A stretch of 64,000 bases of DNA from Bicyclus anynana (Eukaryota; Arthropoda; Insecta; Lepidoptera; Nymphalidae). Both the position numbers and the translations under genes were made by a program. Positions 12,143 through 24,074 of the stretch are shown piece by piece. The first letter of the stretch is position 1, and every line of letters starts with the position of its first letter. Under the pieces are notes generated by a model that saw nothing but the letters and a program-made list of their open reading frames with translations, ran no database searches and was not told where the DNA came from. The DNA lies in the NCBI RefSeq assembly GCF_947172395.1, contig NC_069105.1, positions 4,278,001-4,342,000 of the forward strand. The letters run 5' to 3'.

Positions 12143-12201
12143 AAAAAAATTAGCCGCGGGAGCCCTGGTCTTTTACCAGGGCTCCCGCGGCTAATTTTTT
12201 T
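12143..12201. repeat. Perfect inverted repeat, 27-bp arms, 5-base loop
   Basis: Arms 12143-12169 and 12175-12201 are exact reverse complements with a GC-rich core (AGCCGCGGGAGCCCTGG) flanked by A/T runs. As RNA from either strand it would form a stable hairpin. No neighbouring gene suggests a terminator role. Confidence 0.95.
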
Positions 12202-12421
12202 ACAAAACATAGTACCTATATCTGAAGTATGTTAATAGTAGAAGTCATCGATACATACTTACTAGTACTACATACAATTAAATAACTAAAAATACTTACA
12301 TCAACTTACTATTTCAATATTTTTTTTAATTGTAGACGGACGTCTATATAATCAAAAAATGTGCAAATCAGTGCGTAGAATATAGACAATTACAGCTCGT
12401 GCGCTGCAGCATGGTGCGGTA

Positions 12422-12441
12422 AAATAAATAAATAAATAAAT
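12422..12441. repeat. (AAAT)n microsatellite
   Basis: Five AAAT units. Confidence 0.75.
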
Positions 12442-14299
12442 GTTTGCCGCGATTGTGAAAGAGCGATTATTGTAAGTACGTCATATGAACGTCATAAAGC
12501 AACTGTCACCCGCACCATGCTACATCGCACATAGTGTAATTAATAGGTAATAGAACGTTACTAAACAACACAGTGCCGAACAGGGAACCGTCCGAGTAAC
12601 AAGGTTGTTTATAGAATATCCTCTGCCCGAAGCGCTTGCCTTAACGGCCGTGCTACCGGCCACTTGTGTGGTCCACGGTTTGATTTCCGACACAGCCTTA
12701 ATATGACAACTTAAGAGAGAAGATTTAAAGCTCTCGGCTCTAAAAAGACTTCAAAATGAATTTGATAGTTAAGTATTCTAAAAGAGAAAATCGTCAACTA
12801 TCTTCGTCGAGTTCAGTACTTCAATTACATACATTAAATAGCAATTTGAAAATAAGCGTTACCGTTATGATAAGTGGACAAAAAATCAATTTTCACTCCA
12901 ATGAAAAAAAACGGCAATTTTTTACCGCAAATTTTGATGTAATAACTACGAGATGATCATTTTACCAACAACTAATTATGGAACATTTATTATACTTTCC
13001 ATACAAACTCAGTAACATCATTTATAAAACCCTTATTTATATACGCATAAAAGTGAGTTTAAACGTGCGTGAGTACACAGTTAACCGTGTGAACGTCTCC
13101 GGTGGTACTTACTACCCCAAAGTTTTGTTTGCATATCGAAAGCATCGAGATGCGTCTTTATAGAGACGTAATTCCTTTGTTTTGACAAGGAATACGCATT
13201 GCTGAGGCGTATAACTAGTTAGGGAAGTGTGTATTAGCAGTGCCTCGTAAAGGCCTTTTTGGCCTGAGCCTAATTGTAGGTTCTCAACGCCTCGCATAAA
13301 CGTCGTCGTTTGTAGGGTTGGCAGAAGTTTCACTTACAGTACGACTTCAAAATTCTCATATCTGAACCTTAAACTTGTTTGCAACACAAACACCTGTAGG
13401 TACTGTTATCATTATGTACCTGTTAAATAAAATCCATCTAAAACACTAGCTTATGAAAAAAACGCTTAGTATTTTCCTACTAAGAGACATTAAAAAGTAT
13501 AGCGTATTTTAAAATTAGATTTATTTGCTAGTGCATGTTATTGAGGAAAAGTGTTCATAGAAATAGAAAAAACTAACTTAACCAAACAATATTTTAAGTA
13601 TAGTGTATATTATTTTAACTATACTAAGATATACAAATAAGGTACATAACTTCTTACACACATTATTACTTGACATGTTTATCAACGAAAGTTAATATTA
13701 TTTTATGATTTTCTATGACAGAAATCAAATACTCTTAGTTCTCTACAAAGCCGTAAAAAACCCAAATAAGAAACAAAATACGAGAGTTTGTCGTTACCAA
13801 AGTTTTAAATAAAAGGTTTCACCAATGGGCGTAGATAGGCGACTATTAAATTACATGTCTCTCACTATTATTTTGTAAAGTCGTAAATTAATCGCTATCA
13901 AAGACCTATCAGATAGCCAAACGTAACACACCGGTCAATTATAAAAGCTTTAATAACTGTAAGGGTTGATCCCTAACAAGTGTTGTGGCGCGTAGGGGCG
14001 TGTGTAATCTGTCGGCGCGGTGTGTGGCGGCCCTAAGTCACGGCCCGAGCGCCGCTGACGGGTTAAATTGAAAAATAAACACTGTGAATGATGGGCGCGC
14101 GCAGGTTGTTGACTCGGCCTCCGCCATTCTTGTTTTTTTTTTCTTAAATTTTGCATGATTTTTTCATACGTCATTCATTAATAAAATTCAACAATATTAA
14201 ATTAAAATAAAACTACATCAATTCGTTTTACTAAAAAAAAAACCATAGTTTCAACGGCATACAATCATCAAGTAAGTAAAAAATTGTATCGTCATTTTC

Positions 14300-14625
14300 A
14301 ACTCATATTCGGCTCACTGCTGAGCTCGAGTTTCCTCTCAGAATGAGAGGGGTTAGGCCAATAGTCCACCATGCTGGCCCAATGCGGATTGGCAGACTTC
14401 ACTCACGCAGAGAATTAAGAAAATTCTCTGGGAAGCAGGTTTCCTCTCGATGTTTTCCTTCATCGTTTGAGACACGTGATATTTAATTTCTTAGCCGTGA
14501 TAGAACAGTGGATATGACCTCTGCCTCCGATTTCGGGTGTGGGTTCGAATCCGGTCCGGGGCATGCACTTCCAACTTTTCTGTTGTGTGCATTTTAAGAA
14601 ATTTAATATCACGTATCTCAAAAAA
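14300..14625 (-). mobile_element. tRNA-derived SINE, family A, with inverted 5' half
   Basis: 14300-14490 is the 3' half in minus orientation. At AATTTCTTA it switches to the tRNA head and first body part in plus orientation (14491-14625; B box GGTTCGAATCC near 14543). Both halves end in the same region (TTTCTTAAAATGCACAC of the full copy). The arrangement is a 5' inversion of one element, as twin priming produces. Confidence 0.8.
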
Positions 14626-15139
14626 TTCTATACCTTGTATGAAAATAAGAGTGAGGAACGGCCATTCTGTTAAAATTAGATCAGCTTAGTGATCTCCTTT
14701 TCACCGTCAACATATACGTTTACCAATCTTGTATATGTATCAATCTCTCAAGCGATAGCGGTGTAGATTGATAGATAGATTCAGAGAGAACGTTTAACAA
14801 ACAGAAGTGTCGGCAGCAGCGGACACGACACAACAAGTTCGTTTGGCGACACTTCAAGGCGCCGCTAATAGGCTATTTGCGACATGTCGTACATCAGAGC
14901 GAGTTGCCAGACACGTGTTACACTACTCTATACATCAACAACACGTCAGGGATTAGGTACGATTGTGTTGTATTGAAAAATAAACTTCAAAGACATAAAT
15001 GTGGCCACAGGTGGCAATTTTATTAACGTAAATCATACAATAGTGGTGTTTCTAGTAACTTAATCTCACATTAAATTATTTCAAGTATTTCTATACAGAC
15101 AGACAGACAAGCACCTATGAAAAGTCAACTTTACTAGTG

Positions 15140-15372
15140 AGTAGACTCTACCTCTCTAAGGTTCGAAGAGCCGATGGACGTTGGGGTCCCAATGTGCTGG
15201 AATGAAGATCCCGCACCGGAAAGCGTAGTGTTGGTCGACCCCCTACTAGGTGAACCTAGGATATCAAGCGGGTTGCAGGGAGCCACTGGATGCTGGCGGC
15301 TCTAGACCATGCAAGAGGCCTATGTCCAGCTGTGGACGTCTATCGGCTTATAATGATGATGATGATAACGAT
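15140..15372 (+). mobile_element. 3' end of an RTE-type LINE
   Basis: Reading the + strand with two breaks gives RADGRWGPNVLE, RTGKRSVGRPPTRWT, VAGSHWMLAALDHA and the tail PAVDVYRL, followed by a GAT microsatellite. It is the same protein family as the end of the LINE near 60.1 kb (DGRW..LEWRPR). Only the last ~75 codons and the tail remain, so it is a 5'-truncated copy. Confidence 0.75.
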
Positions 15373-15829
15373 GAGACTCTACCTGCAGTGTCGAAAGCAG
15401 ATTGTACCGAAATAAGGCGGATAAAAGAAAATTATTAAAGTTATTAGTAGATATAACTGACAGAGTCAGACATTAGGAGATTCATGAAATAATTAAAGTT
15501 ACCAACATATCCGCAGCTCTGTGTGAAACCAATGAATGGCGACTCAGCAACGTTTAGATCAAATCTAGTAGAACACTAGAGTTTTCTTCTGTTTATAAAA
15601 CAATATCATTTTATTTGATTGTTTAATTGTCTATAGAGTCAAATTAATGGTTTCTCTTAATAAAAAAAAAACAATTTCAATCTTTAGTTTTTGTCCTCCA
15701 AAGTTTAATAACAATAATTATGCTAAATTTTTCACCTGCAGTATTTTAGTTAATTAATGAACTCTATATGTTTCCAAACGAGAAAGAATACCACACAAAA
15801 CTAAACTTGGTGAATCTTTCTAACCAGCC

Positions 15830-16015
15830 AACGCGTACAATAAAGGCTCGGCCGGCCACACATGTGAATTAATTACACGTTGCCGATAGCGTGGCCGCGG
15901 CCCGCCGTGTGTAAACAAAGCCGAGCGCGCATAAATCTCTCGCAAATATGATTCGCCCGCGGCGCCGCGCGTGAGTGTGCGTTTAGCTTTGTTTTGCTTA
16001 CGCGTTGAGTAGACG
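15830..16015. promoter_or_regulatory. CpG- and GC-rich island inside the large intron
   Basis: A dense run of CpG (GGCCGCGGCCCGCCG, CCCGCGGCGCCGCGCG) with CACATGTGAATTAATTAC (E-box plus homeodomain-type core), in AT-rich surroundings. No repeat similarity seen in the window. It could be an enhancer or an alternative promoter. Confidence 0.3.
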
Positions 16016-16389
16016 CACTGATTAGCTGAACGAACAAAAAAACATGCTTTATCATTGAGTATTAAACAAAAGCAGTGAGCATGGATTGTTAGCTCAGGAT
16101 TCAAATTAAAAAACTCACAACACAACATTTTTTCAATAACCTCCATCCGTAATATGCCGATGAGATTTAAAGTAAATACATTTTGTGAAAATTTCAATAT
16201 GTAAATGGCACTTTATACCCCCGACGGAAAGGAAGGGTTTTATGTTCGTCTAAGTATAGTATTTTACTTCAAAATAGATGCAGTATTTTCAGTAAAAAAC
16301 CATTTTCAGGGAGAATTATTTAGTTATACAGTGCACAATATGCGGTAAACAAATTTTAAGATATAAGATTTTTTATTACTATAACGAAA

Positions 16390-16440
16390 CAAAATTTTTA
16401 ATTTACCTGCAATGGATGAAAAAAAGCTAAATCTCCTTAA
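16390..16440 (-). promoter_or_regulatory. Weaker recursive-splice-like motif
   Basis: The minus strand reads TTTTTTTCATCCATTGCAG then GTAAAT, with the junction between 16407 and 16406. The acceptor half is good, but the donor half is off consensus at position +5. It lies in the same intron, 10.5 kb downstream of the strong candidate. Confidence 0.3.
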
Positions 16441-17274
16441 AACAATGTTTGAAATACGATTAGGTACGTACATAATATTATAATGTTTGAATGAATAAGG
16501 TATTTTAAGAGCCATTTCTAACAGTAGGTCTGAAATAAAATAAAATAATTCTGGCTTCGACTTATTACAAACAAAAAAAATTATGCAAAAATTTTATAGC
16601 GCATTTAAATGCACAGAAAGCCGAGACCCTTTGCCTGGTCCCGAGAGCCGCAAAAAAATAAAACAGTAACAGCTATTTTCGTACAAGATATCTCCTTTGT
16701 AAGGAATTTGTGCTTAAAAGCAATATTATCTACACGACAACGTTGATAAATGCGAGGGAAATATTCAATTACACCACGTATTTACTTATCGCCCTCGGCG
16801 GCCGGCGCGCGTTAAGTACTGTGAGATGTATACGGCGTGCTGTTATCGGGCGCGTAAGAAATGTGTTTCACTTCATATCCGCAAGTTTGCTTCGAATCAT
16901 ATCCTCCGCGTCTACACCAACATCACTTTATTAGTGCAATTAAAAGTAGAACTAGAAGGGAACAGTAGGTAGAGTCCTATTCATAAAAGAAGTCCAGCGG
17001 CTAAAACCTGAGCTAAAATTGCAGCGCCTTACACAAATGACATTAAGACCGACATTACCAAATTACAATGAGCGCCATTAAGATAATAGCGCCGCATCTG
17101 ACGGACTTATTTTATGAAAAGGACTATACCTACGATTAGATTCGTTTGGACACCTCACTGCTCTAAATTTACGTTTACGATGATGAAAAATTAACAACAA
17201 AACTGCCAATTTAACTTAGTATACTCAGACGAATTGGTTACGCGTAAAAACTCTGCCAAAATCGTTTAACTATA

Positions 17275-17480
17275 ATCCATACTAACCATACTAATATTAC
17301 AAATGATTAAGTAAGTCTGTCTGTCTGTCTGTTACCTTATCACGGTTGAACCACCAAACCGTGTTCAGTGTTTTAGCTGAATTTGGATACAATTTTGTAT
17401 AGAGATAAACTGGGCGTTGAAGCAGAATAAAGGCTACTTTTCATCCCGGAAAATTCATGGTTCCCGCGGCATTCCTCGAT
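17275..17480 (+). repeat. Dispersed repeat beginning CCATACTAATATTACAAATG
   Basis: CCATACTAATATTACAAATG, (GTCT)n, then ACCTTATCACGGTTGAACCA and GGCTACTTTTCATCCCGGAA. This is the typical left part of a very common lepidopteran Helitron-like repeat, recognised from memory. It contains the (CTGT)4 run. Confidence 0.55.
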
Positions 17481-18528
17481 ATTCGGCATCTTCCATAAGA
17501 AGGGAAGCCTGACCCTGTGGGTTGACTAGCGTGCATGCAATGTCTATTAGTTGAAGAGATGTTAGTGTCTGTTGTCGATACTTGTAGTTGTATTGGGTTG
17601 TTAATTCAGGCATAAGCGGCGCTTGTGTGATGTGGTGAACACGAGCTCACATCGCTCGCCTCAAAAGTTGCGATTGTGGTTCATTTTATCGAGGCTTACA
17701 TGACGCCGTTTTATTCATTCCCGACTTAAAAATAGGTGTTGTCTTAGCTGTCTGTCTGTGTATCTGTATGTAGCATCGTATCTTCTAAACTAATGTGTAC
17801 CAGCGTTTTTGTATTATGGACATAAACTGACTGTTTTACAAAATTTTCAATTTTTACTTGATGTTAAGCTGGCGGTTAGGTAGCGAATCGGATAGTTTTA
17901 ATTTTTGATATGCCTGTGATATTCATTAATACACTTTTAGATGTCCTCCAGAATACTACTCTCCTCTCTACTTCCAAATAATGTACCTACTGTAAAGTAG
18001 CTCTCGCTGTCACTAAAATGTTTCCGGAGACCAAGTCCGTGGCCCGGTATTTTATGATACGGAAATAGATATTGGAATCAGCAAGATTGAATAACCATTG
18101 TTTTTTAAGTAATATCTTAACTTACTCTAAATGATTAAATGATTTTAATTTTGGGGCATGGTGTACAGATGTACACCACCACATTCTACGGAATGTTAAC
18201 ACGCCTACTTTATTGAGATTTTAAAATCAAAGTAATATTTTGAAAGTTTATTAATGAATTGAATTTCTACGCTTTCCAAAGATAATTTTTATACAAACTT
18301 TCACCAAATGTAACCTATTATTTATCTATCACGGCACACAGAAATTAATATTTCCTCATCATGCATCAATCTTCAGATCATGCTTCGCGCCATGTAATCC
18401 CAGCTTATTGCACTAATGCATCGATTCGGTGCGAGTATATCGCGCGTCGCCGTCGGCGATAATGTCGCTAATGAGGGTTTGCGATACGTGCCGCGGAATG
18501 TTGCATCTATACCTACCTTTATATTGAT

Positions 18529-18660
18529 ACTAGCAGACGCCCCGCGGTTTCACCCGCGTTGTTCCCGTTCCCGAGGGAATACGTGGACTAAACATAGCAT
18601 ACGGCACTTGCAACTAACCAGGCTTTCGAATAAAGGAGTCTATGTTATACCGTAATCTTT
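18529..18660 (-). repeat. Helitron-like 3' end fragment
   Basis: ACTAGCAGACGCCCCGCGGT, then CACCCGCGTTGTTCCCGTTC and a degenerate remainder. It lies 200 bp left of the LTR element. Confidence 0.45.
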
Positions 18661-18873
18661 TTTAATACTTTTCAGTGCAGTCAAAAGAGGTCAGCTTATA
18701 CAAATATGGCAAGTTACAAAAAAAAAACTCTATTTATCGCCGATTGCTTTCTTGCGATTGGGTGGTTTCATAACTGGCAAAGCGAAGCTAGACTTCAAAA
18801 ATTAAATTTAAACAAAAATTCTATATTTATCAGCAATTAAGTAAAATTATGTAGAATTATTTTCAAGACATGG

Positions 18874-19058
18874 TGTAGTGTTCGTGTATATATACACCGG
18901 TAGTGGGGTAGTGTTCGTGTATATATACACCGGTAGTGGGCGAGAGCGGCCAGTCTATGGCTGGCATCGAGAGGAGGCGGACGTGTGCAGCTGGCCATTA
19001 TAGTGTAGTGGTGAGACGGTGACTTACTGCTATTACGGTAAGGACAAGGGACCTTACA
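18874..19058 (+). repeat. 5' LTR (185 bp)
   Basis: Starts TGTAGTG and ends CCTTACA. It contains two tandem copies of a 33-bp unit, each carrying the palindrome GTGTATATATACAC. The TATATA cores could serve as LTR promoter TATA boxes, which is inference. By eye it is identical to the 3' LTR. Confidence 0.93.
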
Positions 19059-19060
19059 AG

Positions 19061-19071
19061 TGGCGACGAGG
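19061..19071 (+). promoter_or_regulatory. Primer-binding site of the LTR element
   Basis: TGGCGACGAGG begins two bases after the LTR end. It would pair with a tRNA whose 3' end is CCTCGTCGCCA. I do not assign the tRNA species. An A-run follows. Confidence 0.65.
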
Positions 19072-22000
19072 TGAAAAAAAAAAAAAAAGTATTTATAATT
19101 ATTATCCGTAAATTGTTGTGTTCTGTTACTTGGTAATTGGCAAAATCGCTTGCCCAGACTACGGACCCGGTTCTTGCCTGCCGGTCTGGTTTGCAGCGAT
19201 TGAGCTTAAACTAAGTCGCTGTGTAGACTATGGTCTAGGTTACAGCGACTAAAAATAAAAAAATAAAAAAAGAAAGAGAATACGTAAAAAAAAGTAAAAT
19301 GAATACAGCAATGCGGTTAGTCAGCTTTATTTTTGAAAAGGACAGAAGGTCGAAGTAATAATTATTCTTTTAATACTGTTGAATAAATTTAATGTTGTTT
19401 ATTTCATGACAATCAAGACATTGTGTGATGATAGATAATCAAATGGCATGGCATTTTATGAGTGTACAAGTGATAGACATGTCGTAGCGTGGCAATTTCG
19501 TTAAGTGGGCAAGTGATAAGCCAAATAGCTAAATTAGTTGCCTTCGTTGAGTCGAGCGATCCGTAAGCCGGGACAGTATCCCGCAGCGATTAGCTGGAAT
19601 AGACATATTCCGTTTTGTGGAGTACGCCTTGCCGATTTGCCAGCTAGACTGTCAAGTTCACTATACCTAAGAGTTGTTGTGTTGTTTGCCAGTTGGAGTG
19701 ACGGTCTTACATACATTACGTATTTACTAAATGACGTATACAGGAATTTAAATTTATTTATCGTCACATCAAGTATTACCCTCAAAATCAAAGTTTAATG
19801 GGTATCGATATTCGTTGCAGGTATCACATTGTACAAACTTTATGATAAACGTCGGGTATGGCCATAGTAGTTGTAGTGTGAATAAGCGTTTGAATAAGCG
19901 ATAGCCTTGTCTCAACGTTTTATGATGAGGAAGGCGGTATTCGTGAGCTTCAACGTTATTTAATGGTGGTGTTAAGAGTCCAGTATTACAGCGATAGCAA
20001 TACGGTGCTACAGTACACAATTAAGTGAAAGTAATTAATTGAGGAACAAATTAATGATTAGGTAAATCGCTAGTGTGTGCGTGTACATTACATTGACATA
20101 GCCGATTTCTGCTTGCTGGTCTGGCTTTTACTGATTAAGCTAAACTCTAAAAAAAAAAAAAAAAGAAATACTGAAAAGTAGTAAAATTAATAAAATAAGG
20201 AGTCTGTTGTGCCATTTAACGGCGGTCAATCTCGGACTGATTTATTAATGTTTTATGGTTGTCCTCATAATATTTCAGCTAATACATTACAAACGTGATC
20301 TAAATCTAAAACCATGGTTGATGGTTTGTATAATTTGAAAAGGGATAGAAGTGATAAACGTTAAATGGTCAAATGTAACTTTTACGATGTTTACATAATT
20401 TTGATGTTTATCAAACCTTGGTGTTCTGTGTCAAGCGCATAAGTCGCCCGCGTCGATAAACATTGGCATACTGCAATTTGCGCACGGGTTTGTGCGTGAA
20501 TTGAATCTATCGTGTGAAGTGTGATAACAAAATATTGTGGGTGTGGTGTGTAAATGGATATGTAGTGTTGGTATGTAAGTATGTATGTAAGTGTGACGAT
20601 GGTGTGGAAAATATTAAATTAAATATTTCAAATAATAATAATATTATAAATAAATAAAATAAATAAATAATGTATATAACCTACTCGTACATCGATCTTT
20701 GAGATAAGAAGGAGATTTGATGACAAAAGGTTGTGTAAGTTTTACTAGTGAAAGATAAGAATAATCGAGAGATTTAATTGGGATTTAGGTTGAGCAAAGC
20801 TAGTAATTAAATAAAATGTTGGTATGGGGAGTGTTGTGAGGTTGTTGTAGTTGTGTCGTGGTCAAAGGGGTCAATCCACTGCGTCGTGGGTGTTGGTCCT
20901 GAGCATGACATGGGCTATGCTGTGATAGAAGGGGATGTTCAACTTGTGGTTAAGGTGGTTAAGTGTTGTGAATGCAAAGGAAGGAGGAAATGCAATGTTA
21001 AGTGTTGTGTAAAGGATCTCATAGTAAGAGACCATTCTGAACGAATGTGGACATGGAGATGGTTCGATGGTGAGGTGGTGCAGAATTGTTCTGTCATCGT
21101 GCAGGTGACACTCAAATAATAATTATTTGTCATCGTATTAGGGTATTAATACTAAATCACTGTGTTAGTTTGAAGTTATAAATAGCCAAGGAACATCCGA
21201 AGTCAGGCGGCGTGTTATGTGAGCAACATTGAGGGAGTCGCTAAAAGTTGTAGTTGTTTTACATTGAGTTATTTAGTATCATTCGATTAAAGATTTGTTG
21301 TTGAACGTTGAATTGAGATTTGTTGTCGTTTCACCCTTATGTGTGTGTTATGGTGTATTTGATAGACTTCTTAATTGATCAAGCAGATGCCATTGTTTAA
21401 CCTGCAAGTTTGTACAACTTGATGAAATTTAGTTTTCTTATTTTCAAAGGGTTTTTATGATGGTGCTCGCAATGCGTTGTGAAGTGAAATTGCACAGGAT
21501 CATCATTTGGTCGGATTACAAGCTATAATTATTGATTAGTCATTTTGCAATGTAGGTTGGTGGAAATACTTTCATCAAGACCTAGCGCAGTTAAGTTTAA
21601 GTTTTGACGCAATTTAACTATGTATAGGTGCATGATTGAGTTTAGCAGGTGTTAGCAGTGGACTGTGAATGGCAGGGAGAACAGTCCTATATATATATTA
21701 GAATGAGAAACAATAGCCATTGGTTTGAAGTCAAACAACATTGAGGCTAACAACGAATGAGCGGGTCAGCGTAAGTTTCAATTTTACAAAACTATTTGTT
21801 ACAATTAAATATTATAACAAAGTAAGAGCATTGCGGCAAAGTTAGAATTATCTGTCAATTATTGTGACAGCTTTTGACGGGTACTTAATAATACTTGATT
21901 AATGAAAACTGACATTTGTGACAGGTTCAACCAAACGAATGTTCGAAATATCATCAGCTTTGCTTTATGTTGTCTTCTGCACCAAAAAATTACAGAAAGA

Positions 22001-23030
22001 TAGTCAAAATGTAAGATTTTGCACCGCTATGTAAAAAAAAAAAAAAAAGAAAGAGAGAGGAACTGTTGAGTTCTCAGTCATCATTGCTTCCAAAGTAATA
22101 GTATTAGAAATGCCGTCCAGTGTATTGATAAATCTGACTGCATTAGTGTCACTTGTGGAGCAGGGGGTTCAATTAGTGGTCGATCCTACGATGCTTACAG
22201 ACTTTCTTACGAGTGTCATCTGTAATACGGAAATTAGTAAAAACAAAAGGTTCTTACAATGTTTGAGAGTGACTTACTAATAAAGCTATAAAATAGCGAT
22301 TGCACAAATACAGATTATACCAGTGTACAATTTATTTTAGCATAATAAGCTGTGTGAACTCTCGGTGAACTTGGAAACGTCAGCAATACAAATAAAGTAA
22401 CTTTCAACAGTCTACCACACACGTTTGCAACAAAAGTATATTGAATTTGAATAAGGAACTCTTAAAGTATAAAACTGTCATCTGGTTTAAAAAAGTTGAG
22501 TTCCTACACAGCTTTTGCCTTAACTGGAACTATGTGGTACGGACATCTCTAAAACCAAACAAAAGGATGTTCTTATTTTGTGATGTTAGTAAACATACTG
22601 AAATTGTAACTTATGCCTGGTTGATAGTTACGTTCCGTTATGCGAAAATCGCTATCTTAGCGATGTCTCATAATGCTCAACAGACTATTTGAGGCGGTGA
22701 TGGCGTAATTAATTTTATTAAGTTGCAGATAAACATGTGTGATGGTGCGTGCTCATGCAGACGCATGCTCGTGCAGGCGAGTGCTCATGAAGGCAATGCT
22801 GCAGAAGTTTATGCAGAGCGCGGAGGACCGTGTTGTCCGCAGTGGCTCTGGTGCATGCTGTGGCACTGGATTACAATGGGCGTGATGAACTCCAGACGTA
22901 TGCGATTTATCTATTTTTGCAGTAGGCAGTTCTCTGCCCAATGATCACACAGTTAACTGATTTGCCAGTTCAGTCCAAAAGTCAAGTCGGGCCAAAAGAA
23001 GAAGGAATCGGAAGAAGAAAAATGTATTTG
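19072..23030 (+). other. Non-coding interior of the LTR element
   Basis: About 4 kb without any frame resembling retroviral proteins. The longest frame (20853-21119, 88 codons) is Cys/Val-rich but has no zinc-knuckle spacing. Three A-runs of about 15 or more occur, near 19074, 20148 and 22030. The segments at about 19136-19285 and 20093-20172 look related (both read roughly CTTGC.GGTCTGG.TT then GATT.AGCT.AAACT), suggesting an old internal duplication. Confidence 0.7.
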
Positions 23031-23033
23031 GAA

Positions 23034-23922
23034 CTTCGGAATTTCATTAAATTGAAATTGGGTTAAAAGCTTCGGAATTCCATTAAATTGGAATTGGATT
23101 AAAACCTTCGGAACTCCATTAAATTGAAATTTGCTTTGGAATTCCATTAGATTGGAATTTGCTTCGGAATTCCTTTAAATGGGGATTGGCTTCGGAATTC
23201 CATTAGATTGGGATTAGGTTAAAGACTTCGGAATTTCGTTTAATTGAAATTGGGTAAATAAAACTTCGGAATCCCATTAGATTGGAATTAGCTTTGGAAT
23301 TCCATTAAATTGGAATTGGCTTCGGAATTCCATTAGATTGGGATTAGGTTAAAGGCTTCGGAATTTAATTTAATTGAAATTGGATTAATACAACTTTGGA
23401 ATTACATTAGATTAGAATTAGCTTCGAAATTCCATTAAATTAAAATTGGGTTAACAAAACTTCGGAATCCCATTAGATTGGAATTAGCTTCGGAATTCCA
23501 TTAAATTGAAATTGGGTTAATAAAACTTCGGAATTCCATTAGATTGGTATTAGGTTAAAGGCTTCGGAATTAAATTTAATTGAAATTGGGTTAATACAAC
23601 TTTGGAATTACATTACATTGGAATTAGTTTCGGAATTCCATTAAATTGAAAATGGGTTAATAAAACTTCGGAATTCCATTAGATTGGAATTAGCTTTAGA
23701 ATTCCATTAAATTGGAATTGGCTTCGGAATTCCATTAAATTGAAATTGGGTTAATAAAACTTCGGAATTCCATTAGATTGGAATTAGCTTTAGAATTCCA
23801 ATAAATTGGAATTGGCTTCGGAATTCCATTAGATTGGAATTGGCTTTGGAATTCCATTAGATTGGGAATAGGTTAAAAGCTTCAGAATTTCATTATATGG
23901 AAATCGAGTTAAAAACTTCGGA
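23034..23922 (+). repeat. Internal AT-rich minisatellite of about 28 bp with a 37-38 bp variant
   Basis: About 30 tandem units of the form TTCGGAATTCCATTA(A/G)ATTGGAATT. Most are near 28 bp; others are longer because of an inserted GGTTAATAAAA-type tail. Short and long units alternate irregularly, hinting at a higher-order arrangement. The units contain the palindrome GGAATTCC. The array ends about 150 bp before the 3' LTR. Confidence 0.92.
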
Positions 23923-24062
23923 AAGAAAAAAAAGAGGGAGAGTATTGGAAGAAAGTGGAAGATACTTTCGACTACTTTAGTCCTGAACCACATGTGGTTG
24001 GAAATCAATAGGTGGAGAGTATGGTAGGAGTAAAGGAAATATAACAATAATTAAATTTGTTA

Positions 24063-24074
24063 AATAGGAAGGGA
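24063..24074 (+). promoter_or_regulatory. Polypurine tract of the LTR element
   Basis: AATAGGAAGGGA runs directly into the TG of the 3' LTR, the expected position of the plus-strand primer. Confidence 0.65.

Noticed and set aside
12600..12720. tRNA-derived SINE (CTACCGGCCACTTGTGTGG, GGTTTGATTTCC)
   Set aside because: The B-box-like word is off consensus and no second copy or clear A box is seen.
15375..15400. Recursive splice site (ACACTGCAG|GTAGAG on the minus strand)
   Set aside because: Poor pyrimidine tract and poor donor; it lies at the edge of a LINE tail.
20853..21119. 88-codon Cys-containing frame inside the LTR element, possible Gag zinc knuckle
   Set aside because: The cysteines do not follow CX2CX4HX4C, no Gag-like context surrounds them, and the length is expected by chance.
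23034..23922. CRISPR-like array
   Set aside because: Units are contiguous and similar throughout with no unique spacers; it is a minisatellite in a eukaryotic genome.
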